A DNA stretch of 23,044 nt, taken from a virus. Location of the stretch: IMG/VR virus record IMGVR_UViG_3300006738_000094, positions 1-23,044 of that record; one strand, written 5' to 3'. Under the pieces are notes generated by a model that was not told where the DNA came from, made no database searches, and was given only the letters and a program-made list of their open reading frames with translations. Position numbers and translations under genes: made by a program. Of the stretch, positions 8,581-14,769 are shown piece after piece. Positions within the stretch are counted from its first letter, which is position 1. Every line of letters begins with the position of its first letter.

Positions 8581-9732
8581 TTAAAGAATACCCGCTAGCT
8601 TCTTAAAGCGGTCTCTCAATTCTGATCCTTCAGCAATTACTTCCTGTTTTTCAGATTTTGTAGAGGCTACTGCTTTAGATGCTGAGCCTTTAGTTTCTTT
8701 AATCTCTGTTTTATGTTTCTTCGTACCAAAAGATTCAGCCAATGTGGAATAAACCAATTTGACTTCACGAAGGTTATAAGCTCTATCAAAATTCTCCACA
8801 ACTTTCATTTTCTGTTCATTGGTTAGACCAAACGAACGGAAAAGTTTATTTGTGAAAAGTAGTTTTGCATTGAGCAAGTTAACTTCATTCAATTTAGTAC
8901 GTAAGTATTTAACGACATTGCGATGCTCGTCAAGTTCAGCCTGAAGACTTTCGACCTTATCTTTTTCTTCTTCATCAACTTCCTCTTCAGAAAGGGCTTT
9001 AATGACTTCTTCGAGATCAATTTCTTCTTCGACTTCTTCATCAGATTCGCTAACATCTTCGTCAGTTTTTTCAACTGATTCATGATGTTTAGCTTTATCT
9101 TTTGAACCTGTAGCTGAAGATTGGTCTGATTCGCCTTTATGATTATCGCCTTTACCGACTCCTGAAGATTTGTCAACTTCTTCGTCAACATCTTCTTCTT
9201 CATCTTCTTCGGCGTCTTCATCTTCTTGTTCAGACACTTCACTATCTACCGGTTCGTTGTCTTCTGAAACTTCATCATCTTCAAGTTCACGAAGTACTGC
9301 TTCAAGGTCAAGATCATCGGATTCTTCCATTTCCTCTTCCTCTTCTTCAGCTTCTTCATCATCTTGTTCAGACACGACTGGTGCATATTTAACACCATCA
9401 ATCTCAACTACACCTTCCATATCCATCTCTTCTTCATCTTCATCTTCCATTTCGTCGGCTTGTTCTTCGACATCCATTTCATCTTCAGATTCATCATCAG
9501 CTGGATCTTCTTCTTCGTAAGTCATTCCTTCTTCAGGAGCTTCCTCTTCCTCTTCATCATCTTCCATTTCGTCTTCTTGTTCATCAACTTCAATTTCAGA
9601 TTGAATTTTCTTAGAAAGCATAGACTGTAGGCGTGGTGTAAAAGCTTCTTCTAATGCTATTTTAGCATTTTCAAGAGCTGTTTCACGAACTGCTTTGGCA
9701 TCTGCAATGGCTTCTTTTAAAAGATCATCCAT
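8581..9732 (-). CDS. gp22: Prohead core scaffold, gp22-like, with very long acidic insert
   Basis: 383 residues against 269 for T4 gp22. Residues 1-45 form a helix (MDDLLKEAIADAKAVRETAL), about 46-260 are dominated by Asp/Glu/Ser runs, and the C-terminal 120 residues carry the conserved gp22-type helix with LNEVNLLNAKLLFTNKLFRS and NFDRAYNLREVKLVYSTLAE. The protein fills the prohead and is cut to peptides by gp21; L-K-E|A at residues 5-8 and I-A-E|G near the C-terminus fit gp21 cleavage. It lies directly upstream of gp23 as in T4. ATG at 9732 has GGAG 8 bases upstream. The acidic insert may adjust core volume or charge. The antisense strand of the acidic part gives long Ser-rich frames that are artefacts. 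Confidence 0.93.
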   Translation of the reverse strand: MDDLLKEAIADAKAVRETALENAKIALEEAFTPRLQSMLSKKIQSEIEVDEQEDEMEDDEEEEEAPEEGMTYEEEDPADDESEDEMDVEEQADEMEDEDEEEMDMEGVVEIDGVKYAPVVSEQDDEEAEEEEEEMEESDDLDLEAVLRELEDDEVSEDNEPVDSEVSEQEDEDAEEDEEEDVDEEVDKSSGVGKGDNHKGESDQSSATGSKDKAKHHESVEKTDEDVSESDEEVEEEIDLEEVIKALSEEEVDEEEKDKVESLQAELDEHRNVVKYLRTKLNEVNLLNAKLLFTNKLFRSFGLTNEQKMKVVENFDRAYNLREVKLVYSTLAESFGTKKHKTEIKETKGSASKAVASTKSEKQEVIAEGSELRDRFKKLAGIL

Positions 9733-9799
9733 TACTTTTCTCCATACTTAGTAATTAATATAGTTATTGGGAACTATAATGTGATTAACACTTTAGATT

Positions 9800-9830
9800 A
9801 CACTACATGATGGTTGAAAAACCGTAGTGT
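9800..9830. other. Bulged hairpin in the gp22-gp23 leader
   Basis: On the + strand ACACTAC (9800-9806) pairs with GTAGTGT (9824-9830), and GGTT-GAAA-AACC (9812-9823) forms an inner stem with a GNRA-type loop; ATGAT (9807-9811) is bulged. On the minus (mRNA) strand the loop is TTTC and there is no T-run after the stem. It could stabilise the leader or act in an antisense RNA; function unknown. Confidence 0.45.
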
Positions 9831-9842
9831 ATTTTTGTATAT

Positions 9843-9850
9843 ATAAATAT
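9843..9850. promoter_or_regulatory. Recurrent intergenic AT motif (site 3 of 6)
   Basis: ATAAATAT (TATAAATA at 9842-9849) on the + strand, about 111 bases upstream of gp22, between the bS21 terminator and the leader hairpin. This is the longest leader of the six sites and serves the most abundant virion proteins. Confidence 0.45.
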
Positions 9851-9859
9851 ATAACAATC

Positions 9860-9890
9860 AAAAAAACATTCAATAATCGAACGCTTTTTT
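9860..9890 (-). terminator. Probable terminator overlapping the bS21 stop
   Basis: The minus strand reads AAAAAAG-CGTTC, loop GATTATT, GAATG-TTTTTTT. The core stem uses G-U pairs that exist only in the minus-strand RNA, so it fits transcription from bS21. The stem overlaps the last codons of bS21 and ends in seven T just after the TGA. Confidence 0.55.
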
Positions 9891-10055
9891 ACTTCTAAGT
9901 CTCGCTTTTGCCCGTTTCTCGCGTCTTATTTCTGATGGTTTTCTATAAAACTCACGTTCTTTTAAAGTTAACATCAATTTAGTTTCTTTGACTTGTTTTT
10001 TTAAAACATTTAATGCTTTATCTATATTATTTTTATGAACCTTTATATATATCAA
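9870..10055 (-). CDS. rpsU: Ribosomal protein bS21
   Basis: 61 residues. It matches bS21, a small-subunit protein that in bacteria lies near the mRNA exit and aids initiation: MIYIKVHKNNIDKALNVLKK resembles the N-terminus of E. coli S21 ([20 protein letters not shown]), and REFYRKPSEIRREKRAKARL (positions 34-53) matches the signature REFYEKPTTERKRAKA. It has the usual basic C-terminus but is shorter than the E. coli protein (71). The start codon is TTG at 10055, chosen because AGAGG lies 6 bases upstream and because it gives the family N-terminus. It lies 9 bases after the core-like gene and ends in a probable terminator. bS21 genes are known in some pelagiphages and uncultured marine phages. 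It may bias host ribosomes toward phage mRNA. Confidence 0.88.
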   Translation of the reverse strand: MIYIKVHKNNIDKALNVLKKQVKETKLMLTLKEREFYRKPSEIRREKRAKARLRSKKAFDY

Positions 10056-10064
10056 TTAAAACCT

Positions 10065-10739
10065 CTAATCAGACTCAGTATCACCCTTCCAATTAGCATC
10101 TATATAATTATAAAACTCTTTTTTCTTGTCATCAGGTAACTTATCTGGTTCTGAAACTCCAAATTTCTTTAAGGCAGCCCTAAAAAACTTTTCATATTCA
10201 GCCTTATCACCTTCTACTTCTTTTACTTCAGCATTATCTTCATCATCAACTTCATCACCGTGTCTATAAGATTTTGTTTCACCTATTTCATAATATCTAC
10301 CAAGAATGTTACCCATATCTTCATATAATGCACCCATTCTTTCTTGAAGTGATTTAGCTTCAGATGCTATTTTACTAAAATTATTAGAAAGTCCAGTTAA
10401 TTCTTTCATATTACGATTAACTGTAATTTTATCAAACCAATCCTCTGTTTCTTGAAGAGTATGAGAATGAGCTTGTTTTGCAATCCAACTAAGTTTTTCT
10501 GCAATCTGATTAATATTAGATTTACCAAATATATTTTTACTTAAAGAATTAAAATTAGAAATTTCATTAGTTAATCCTTTTATATCAACTTTTTCTTCTT
10601 CTACGTCACCATACTTTTCTTTTACGATTTTAGATAAACTAATATCGTTATGAAATGGTGTTTTTGATACAACACCTCCCAACATAGTACCGGAAAAGTT
10701 TTCTTCTAATAAATCTTTTAGTTTTATTTTTTTAGACAT
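10065..10739 (-). CDS. Coiled-coil core-like protein with gp21-type leader site
   Basis: 224 residues, not assigned to a named family. The N-terminus MSKKIKLKDLLEENFSG carries L-E-E|N at residues 11-13, a gp21-type site. The middle (about 60-150) is helical. The C-terminus is acidic, then FFRAALKKFGVSEPDKLPDD and KKKEFYNYIDANWKGD, a charged ending I associate with prohead-core-type proteins of marine myoviruses. It lies between the decoration-like gene and bS21, upstream of gp22, so a role inside the prohead is likely. ATG at 10739 has GAGG 7 bases upstream, and a T4-late-type octamer lies 21 bases upstream. Scaffold, internal or core-shell roles cannot be separated from sequence. Confidence 0.75.
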   Translation of the reverse strand: MSKKIKLKDLLEENFSGTMLGGVVSKTPFHNDISLSKIVKEKYGDVEEEKVDIKGLTNEISNFNSLSKNIFGKSNINQIAEKLSWIAKQAHSHTLQETEDWFDKITVNRNMKELTGLSNNFSKIASEAKSLQERMGALYEDMGNILGRYYEIGETKSYRHGDEVDDEDNAEVKEVEGDKAEYEKFFRAALKKFGVSEPDKLPDDKKKEFYNYIDANWKGDTESD

Positions 10740-10759
10740 AATATGTCCTCAGCTAAATG

Positions 10760-10767
10760 TATTTATT
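10760..10767 (-). promoter_or_regulatory. T4-late-promoter-like octamer upstream of the coiled-coil core-like gene
   Basis: The minus strand reads AATAAATA within TAATAAATAC, 21 bases before the ATG at 10739 and overlapping the stop of the previous gene. It is one mismatch from TATAAATA and is in the expected orientation and position. Confidence 0.4.
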
Positions 10768-11260
10768 AAGGTGTAAAAACTGGTGTATCATTCAAAGAAC
10801 CGGGTGCTGTCATGTACCACTCTGTACCATCAGTACAAATATCAAGTGTTTCACCGATAACTACATTTGCTAATGTCATACCTGCTTGACTATCACCTTT
10901 TGTTATTGCTGTAGCTCCGTCTGATGTATCATTAGATGAATCAAGGAACCAACCATTAAGTAAAGATGTACCAGCGGAACTTGATATAACATGATCATGT
11001 GCGGTTGTACTAACAACTTTAAAGTTTAATCCCGATGCTACAACTGGTAATGTTATTGTTCTGGCTCCACCGCCAGCAAAAACAGTACCACCTGATTGAT
11101 CGGCGGTTAATGTTACATCACCACCTGAACCATCAATGACTTCTTTATCTCTAATATTGTCAACTAACAAGTCCATGTTTTTACCAAGATTGTTTCCCCC
11201 ATCATAGCTGACTACTTCGGAAAGCGCCCCTTTTAATGAGTTTCTTGTTACTGCTGCCAT
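10766..11260 (-). CDS. Small beta-rich decoration-like virion protein
   Basis: 164 residues, rich in Gly, Thr, Val and Ser, with predicted beta content and no catalytic motif. The segment GGTVFAGGGARTITLPVVAS (about 57-76) followed by GLNFKVVSTTAHDHVI resembles small surface or spike proteins of marine phages, where a single-layer beta-fold is followed by a C-terminal domain ending in TEWYMTAPG. It lies at the end of the gp21-downstream gene run but has its own Shine-Dalgarno (AGGAG 7 bases before ATG 11260) and upstream AT motif, so it is probably a separate, highly expressed unit. It could be a head decoration protein (the role of Soc or Hoc in T4), but this is inferred. Confidence 0.75.
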   Translation of the reverse strand: MAAVTRNSLKGALSEVVSYDGGNNLGKNMDLLVDNIRDKEVIDGSGGDVTLTADQSGGTVFAGGGARTITLPVVASGLNFKVVSTTAHDHVISSSAGTSLLNGWFLDSSNDTSDGATAITKGDSQAGMTLANVVIGETLDICTDGTEWYMTAPGSLNDTPVFTP

Positions 11261-11303
11261 TGTTAATCTCCTAATCTATAATAGATATTTTGTGTTTTCA
11301 TAT

Positions 11304-11311
11304 ATAAATAT
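11304..11311. promoter_or_regulatory. Recurrent intergenic AT motif (site 4 of 6)
   Basis: ATAAATAT (TATAAATA at 11303-11310) on the + strand, 44-51 bases upstream of the decoration-like gene; minus-strand context CTTATATTTATATATGA. It marks the border between the coupled gene run and the next unit. Confidence 0.45.
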
Positions 11312-11337
11312 AAGTTATCTAAATTTTTCGTTATAAA

Positions 11338-11769
11338 CTATCTTAATCTACTTCTTTTAGAGTATCTTCTAAATCCGTCTCTTACTTTAGTCCACAGCTG
11401 TTGTATAAATTCATCTTCACCATAATGAGTTCTTTTAGTTGGACCTGTTTGTATACCTCTTGCCAAGTCCATAGCATCATATTTTCCACCTTTTACTCCA
11501 TCCATCATAGTTTTAATAACTTGTTGAGATGCTTTACCTAAATAGTTTGACATTACTGTTATATCTTTATCTACTTGTATTTTTGCTTCTGGTGAACTAA
11601 ATTTCATTCCTGTAAATGACACTTCATCTACTTCAGTTTTAAATACTGATTTACTTGTAAAAAAATCATATGCATCAACATTATTAGCTATAACATCTGT
11701 TGCTTCTCTCGGTGGTTGAGCAAAAGTACTTTCAATCATTAATTTTTTATATATTGATTTTTTACTCAT
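11338..11769 (-). CDS. Putative capsid-internal protein, 143 residues
   Basis: No recognised family. The N-terminus is MSKKSIYKKLMIESTFAQPP; M-I-E|S at 11-13 is close to, but not exactly, the gp21 consensus. A second motif, TEVDEVSFTG (about 45-54), closely resembles AVNEVSFSS in the 587-residue protein of the same run, which suggests a shared module or processing signal. The C-terminus is strongly basic (RDGFRRYSKRSRLR), compatible with DNA contact inside the head. ATG at 11769 overlaps the previous TGA (ATGA), so it is translationally coupled and last in the run. Function unknown. Confidence 0.7.
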   Translation of the reverse strand: MSKKSIYKKLMIESTFAQPPREATDVIANNVDAYDFFTSKSVFKTEVDEVSFTGMKFSSPEAKIQVDKDITVMSNYLGKASQQVIKTMMDGVKGGKYDAMDLARGIQTGPTKRTHYGEDEFIQQLWTKVRDGFRRYSKRSRLR

Positions 11770-12005
11770 TTCATCTTCGTTAATACTTTTATTAAAGTAT
11801 CAACCATTTTAATAGTGGCTGGTGCACTTCTATACATTTTTTCTGCCCATTTAGCTGAATGTTTTGAATGTTTTCTAATTGCGGCTCCTAAAATACCAAG
11901 TCTATATTCTAATTCTTCCCCCAATTCATCTGGTTCCATATAAGGAGCTTCTTTAAGAAGTTCTTCTCTAATCATTTTTTTAAGTTGTGTTGTAGTTATT
12001 TTCAT
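11766..12005 (-). CDS. Putative capsid-internal protein with KITTTQLKKMIREEL leader, 79 residues
   Basis: The N-terminus MKITTTQLKKMIREELLKEAPYMEP is a short amphipathic leader of a type that recurs in small marine myovirus proteins; L-K-E|A at residues 17-19 is a good gp21-type site, leaving a mature piece of about 60 residues. The rest is a basic helical segment (AAIRKHSKHSAKWAEKMYRS). The leader shares the pattern (I/V)-I-R-x-E-L with the 149-residue protein between portal and protease. Start and stop overlap both neighbours (TAATG, ATGA). No function is assigned; a role as small internal or core protein is inferred from leader and position. Confidence 0.7.
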   Translation of the reverse strand: MKITTTQLKKMIREELLKEAPYMEPDELGEELEYRLGILGAAIRKHSKHSAKWAEKMYRSAPATIKMVDTLIKVLTKMK

Positions 12006-12391
12006 TAAAATGCCTTATGTATATCATCCATATTACTATATACTCTTTCTGCTCCCGCGAACAATTTTTTATCCAATTTATCTCGAACTTTTGTTAAATC
12101 ATGCATATCTCTAAGATAATCATGTAATGTCATTAAAGCTTTATAAGATGTAACTAATGGTGAATTCTTACCAAGAAAGTCACTGGCTAACATATGTCTA
12201 GCCGCATTATGATTATTAGTATTTGTCATTCGTGTAATATACCCAATAGTTTTAGAATCTAACTCTTTCTTTTCAGTTAACGTTCTACCAGTATGTTTCT
12301 CCATTGTATCTTTTAAAGTAGGCAGTGGTTCTCCAAACTTTCTATCAAATGCGAATTTACTTTCTTTTATAATTTCTTTTAACTTAATCAT
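12005..12391 (-). CDS. Putative capsid-internal protein sharing the FGEPLPTLK leader, 128 residues
   Basis: The first 35 residues (MIKLKEIIKES, then FDRKFGEPLPTLKDTMEKH) are shared with the 119-residue protein encoded downstream of gp21, while the remainder differs. I-K-E|S at 8-10 and L-T-E|K at 38-40 fit gp21 cleavage. The C-terminal 85 residues are helical (ITRMTNTNNHNAARHMLASD; LMTLHDYLRDMHDLTKVRDK) and have no recognised domain. The ATG overlaps the stop of the 587-residue gene (ATGA). The pattern of a common leader on different bodies is like T4 internal proteins, which share a capsid-targeting sequence; here it is an inference. Confidence 0.75.
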   Translation of the reverse strand: MIKLKEIIKESKFAFDRKFGEPLPTLKDTMEKHTGRTLTEKKELDSKTIGYITRMTNTNNHNAARHMLASDFLGKNSPLVTSYKALMTLHDYLRDMHDLTKVRDKLDKKLFAGAERVYSNMDDIHKAF

Positions 12392-14151
12392 TTCATCACC
12401 CTATAAGCTAGCTTAACCATTTTTGGTAGAGGCATTTTATCCATTTGTCTTTGTAAATTAGGATGCTCTTTATAAGCATCATATATTTTTACTATAAAGT
12501 TTGCTGTAGTTAAATCTAATCCCTTTTCGTGTTGTTTATTTTTAACAACTCTTTTTGCCACGTCAATAGCAGTTTCTTTTGCTTCATCTACGGATTCAGT
12601 TCTAACATACTTATCTTTACTAAAGTCTGCTTTAAATGGAACTCCCTTCATAGTACCAACAGTAACCTTTAATAAATCTATTACTTGTTTTTTTGACATA
12701 CCACTAACTATTTTAAGAGCTTTAACCATAAAATTTACATTACCTTCAAATCTTAATTTTTTTCTTTTATCAAATACTGCCCACCACAATCCACCACTCT
12801 TTTTAATTGTTCCTGTTTCTTTAGCTTCATTTACAACTTCATTAATATGTGGTTTTGGATATTTTACAAATCTTCTACCAAAACCAGAAATATATGGTTG
12901 GTCATTAACTGTAATTCTATATTCTGCCCAACCTTCTTGTTTCTTTAGTTGTTCTGCTTTTTTAAGGATAGCCATAGTCATTTTTTTAAATGTTTTTTTA
13001 CCTTGATTAGAACTCATAGTCAAAGAAGCCTTTTTATATTTTCTATCTTTAGAATGTTTAAGATATTCTATACCATAAATATTTGCGGGTTCTCCTCGAC
13101 CATACCCTTCCTTTTTACGAGCTGCATTAATTCTATCTTGTAAAGCGTTCATTCTATCTTTTGCTTTATTACCGACATCTTTCCAATGATCTGCTTTTTT
13201 AACATCATCTCCTGAATATTTTCTCATCATTTCATAGGCGTGTCTAATTTTAGTTGTTTCTTTATTCATTTGATTACGTATTTTAGAAATATCTACTTCA
13301 TTTACAGATTCCTTTTTAAACTTTCTCTCATAATCATCTGAATCATCCATACCTTTACTTAATTTTTTATCTTTATCTTCTGGTTCATCGTCTTTCTTTT
13401 CAGGATCATATTCAAAATCAGGTTTTTCAGAATGTTTATACCCATCTTTATCTTCTTTACCTTTTACAGCGAAAGTAGATTCAACTGTTTTCTTCTTAGC
13501 TAACTCTTTAGCAACCTTTACAACTTCTTTAAAACTTTTAGACCATCCCATTTCTTTCATATGAACTGCTAATTGACCAAGTACATGACCATAACCTATT
13601 CCTGTACCTTTATGTTTACTCGCCCAATGTTTAATTCTTCCTGCTAATTCAGCATCATCCATATCTTCGTGCAAAGCTTTTTCTATAGATTCTTTTATAT
13701 CTTTAGTACCTGTTAACTTATAACCTAATACTTCTGCGTTTTCTTGTCTCGCCTTTTCAAATTTTTGTCTAGCTTTACCTTTCAACTCACCACCAAATCC
13801 TTCTTTAACATCTGATTCTAATTTAGCTTTTCTTTTGATTAATTCTTTTGCAATCATTCTAAAAGTTAATGCAGCTGAACCAGATAATTTCTCATCTGCC
13901 ATTTGTTTATATTGTTTTACTAATTTTTTTGTTGGAACTGAAGAAAAACTAACTTCATTTACAGCTTCACTTTTAACTTTTTTAGGAAGGCCTTTATGTT
14001 TAGTAGAAGCAAAATCTTTAGCCGACTTCTTCTTCATAGATTTGGCAACTTTCTTAACTTTACCAGATACTTTTGAAGGTTTAACAGTACCTTTTTGTAG
14101 GCCGTGAACCATTCCCATAAATTTTTGTTGTGCTTTGGAGACAGCTGGCAT
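12388..14151 (-). CDS. Modular 587-residue putative core protein with DUF3008-like N-terminus and repeated cleavage-like motifs
   Basis: Residues 1-60 (MPAVSKAQQKFMGMVHGLQK ... KDFASTKHKGLPKKV) resemble the DUF3008 family, small basic proteins of unknown function. The rest is Lys-rich and modular. A motif E-[S/A]-V-[N/D]-E recurs at 62-66, 281-285 and 519-523, with I-N-E-V-V-N-E at 436-442; each is followed by V or A. These may be linkers cut by gp21, with A-L-H-E (159-162) and V-K-E (115-117) as further candidates. The pieces would be about 66, 219, 157, 81 and 64 residues. One piece (453-510) contains a compact WWAVFDKRKKLRFEG domain. The gene is the largest of the coupled run (TAATG with the 114-residue gene before it, ATGA with the 128-residue gene after it). 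A polyprotein-like internal protein is inferred. Confidence 0.78.
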   Translation of the reverse strand: MPAVSKAQQKFMGMVHGLQKGTVKPSKVSGKVKKVAKSMKKKSAKDFASTKHKGLPKKVKSEAVNEVSFSSVPTKKLVKQYKQMADEKLSGSAALTFRMIAKELIKRKAKLESDVKEGFGGELKGKARQKFEKARQENAEVLGYKLTGTKDIKESIEKALHEDMDDAELAGRIKHWASKHKGTGIGYGHVLGQLAVHMKEMGWSKSFKEVVKVAKELAKKKTVESTFAVKGKEDKDGYKHSEKPDFEYDPEKKDDEPEDKDKKLSKGMDDSDDYERKFKKESVNEVDISKIRNQMNKETTKIRHAYEMMRKYSGDDVKKADHWKDVGNKAKDRMNALQDRINAARKKEGYGRGEPANIYGIEYLKHSKDRKYKKASLTMSSNQGKKTFKKMTMAILKKAEQLKKQEGWAEYRITVNDQPYISGFGRRFVKYPKPHINEVVNEAKETGTIKKSGGLWWAVFDKRKKLRFEGNVNFMVKALKIVSGMSKKQVIDLLKVTVGTMKGVPFKADFSKDKYVRTESVDEAKETAIDVAKRVVKNKQHEKGLDLTTANFIVKIYDAYKEHPNLQRQMDKMPLPKMVKLAYRVMK

Positions 14152-14495
14152 TAGTTTGTCCTAGGACCATCTTTTTTACGCCACTTTTCATAAATCTTAT
14201 TATATGTTTTCCACATATCATCTAATTGTTTTGAGATACCTTCAACTTGTTTACCAATTTTCAACATACCTTTATTATATTCATCAGTCATTTTACGAAA
14301 ATTATTATAGTCATTCCAACCATATTGATCTGACTCTGTATATCCCCAGTCCCACATACCATTATTTTCTAATTGTTTAAATGCGTCATGTAAACTTTTT
14401 TGAACTGTAAGTGGGTCAGAACCACCTTGTACTTTTACAGCTTCATTGAGTCTCCACTCACGCCAACGATACATCATATTTTTATATTTCGACAT
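14151..14495 (-). CDS. Putative capsid-internal protein, 114 residues, with LNE|A leader
   Basis: No family recognised. The N-terminus MSKYKNMMYRWREWRLNEAVKVQGG ends in L-N-E|A at residues 16-18, a good gp21-type site, so a basic, aromatic leader of 18 residues could be removed. The mature part has a Trp/Tyr-rich patch (NNGMWDWGYTESDQYGWNDY, about 45-64) and a helical, amphipathic C-terminal half (IGKQVEGISKQLDDMWKTYN). The gene starts 1 base after the 90-residue gene's stop and its own stop overlaps the ATG of the 587-residue gene (TAATG). Function unknown; co-packaging inside the head is inferred. Confidence 0.68.
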   Translation of the reverse strand: MSKYKNMMYRWREWRLNEAVKVQGGSDPLTVQKSLHDAFKQLENNGMWDWGYTESDQYGWNDYNNFRKMTDEYNKGMLKIGKQVEGISKQLDDMWKTYNKIYEKWRKKDGPRTN

Positions 14496-14496
14496 T

Positions 14497-14769
14497 TTAT
14501 TCTCCTGAATGGGCGAGGTCTGTTTCTAAAAAAGCTTTTAAAACTCCACGTTTATACAATAGAGCAAGTGCTTTACCTGATTCTCCTTTTTTCACGTGAG
14601 TGTTAACATCACCTACAAATCTTTTAATATTCTGTTGAAGTTGTTTTCTTGTCATTACACCATAACCAGGTATTTGTACTTTTGCGTCTAAAGGAGTTTC
14701 AACTCCTTTTTGAGGTTTAGTAACTTTAGCCTCTTTCATATTTTTAAGTAATGACTTTAAACTTATCAT
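14497..14769 (-). CDS. Putative capsid-internal protein, 90 residues
   Basis: No family recognised. The leader MISLKSLLKNMKEAKVTKPQ is similar to MIKLKNLLKE of the previous gene; M-K-E|A at 11-13 may be the cleavage site, though P3 is Met instead of Leu/Ile. The body is basic with two short helices (TRKQLQQNIKRFVGDVNTHV; GKALALLYKRGVLKAFLETD). ATG at 14769 follows the preceding stop with no gap, and the next gene starts 1 base after its stop. Function unknown. Confidence 0.68.
   Translation of the reverse strand: MISLKSLLKNMKEAKVTKPQKGVETPLDAKVQIPGYGVMTRKQLQQNIKRFVGDVNTHVKKGESGKALALLYKRGVLKAFLETDLAHSGE

Noticed and set aside
8889-9242. Lys-rich frame on the minus strand inside gp22
   Set aside because: It is a frame shift of the acidic repeat (GAA read as AAG/AAA), fully inside gp22.
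9170-9520. Long Ser-rich frame on the + strand
   Set aside because: It is the antisense of the GAA/GAT/GAC runs coding Asp/Glu in gp22. Repeated TCT/TCA/TTC gives Ser/Phe; no Shine-Dalgarno and wrong strand for the module.
11312-11342. Weak hairpin (AGTTAT...ATAAACT) after the 143-residue gene
   Set aside because: The stem needs a bulge, is almost all A-T, and lacks a clear T-run after it; too weak to call a terminator.
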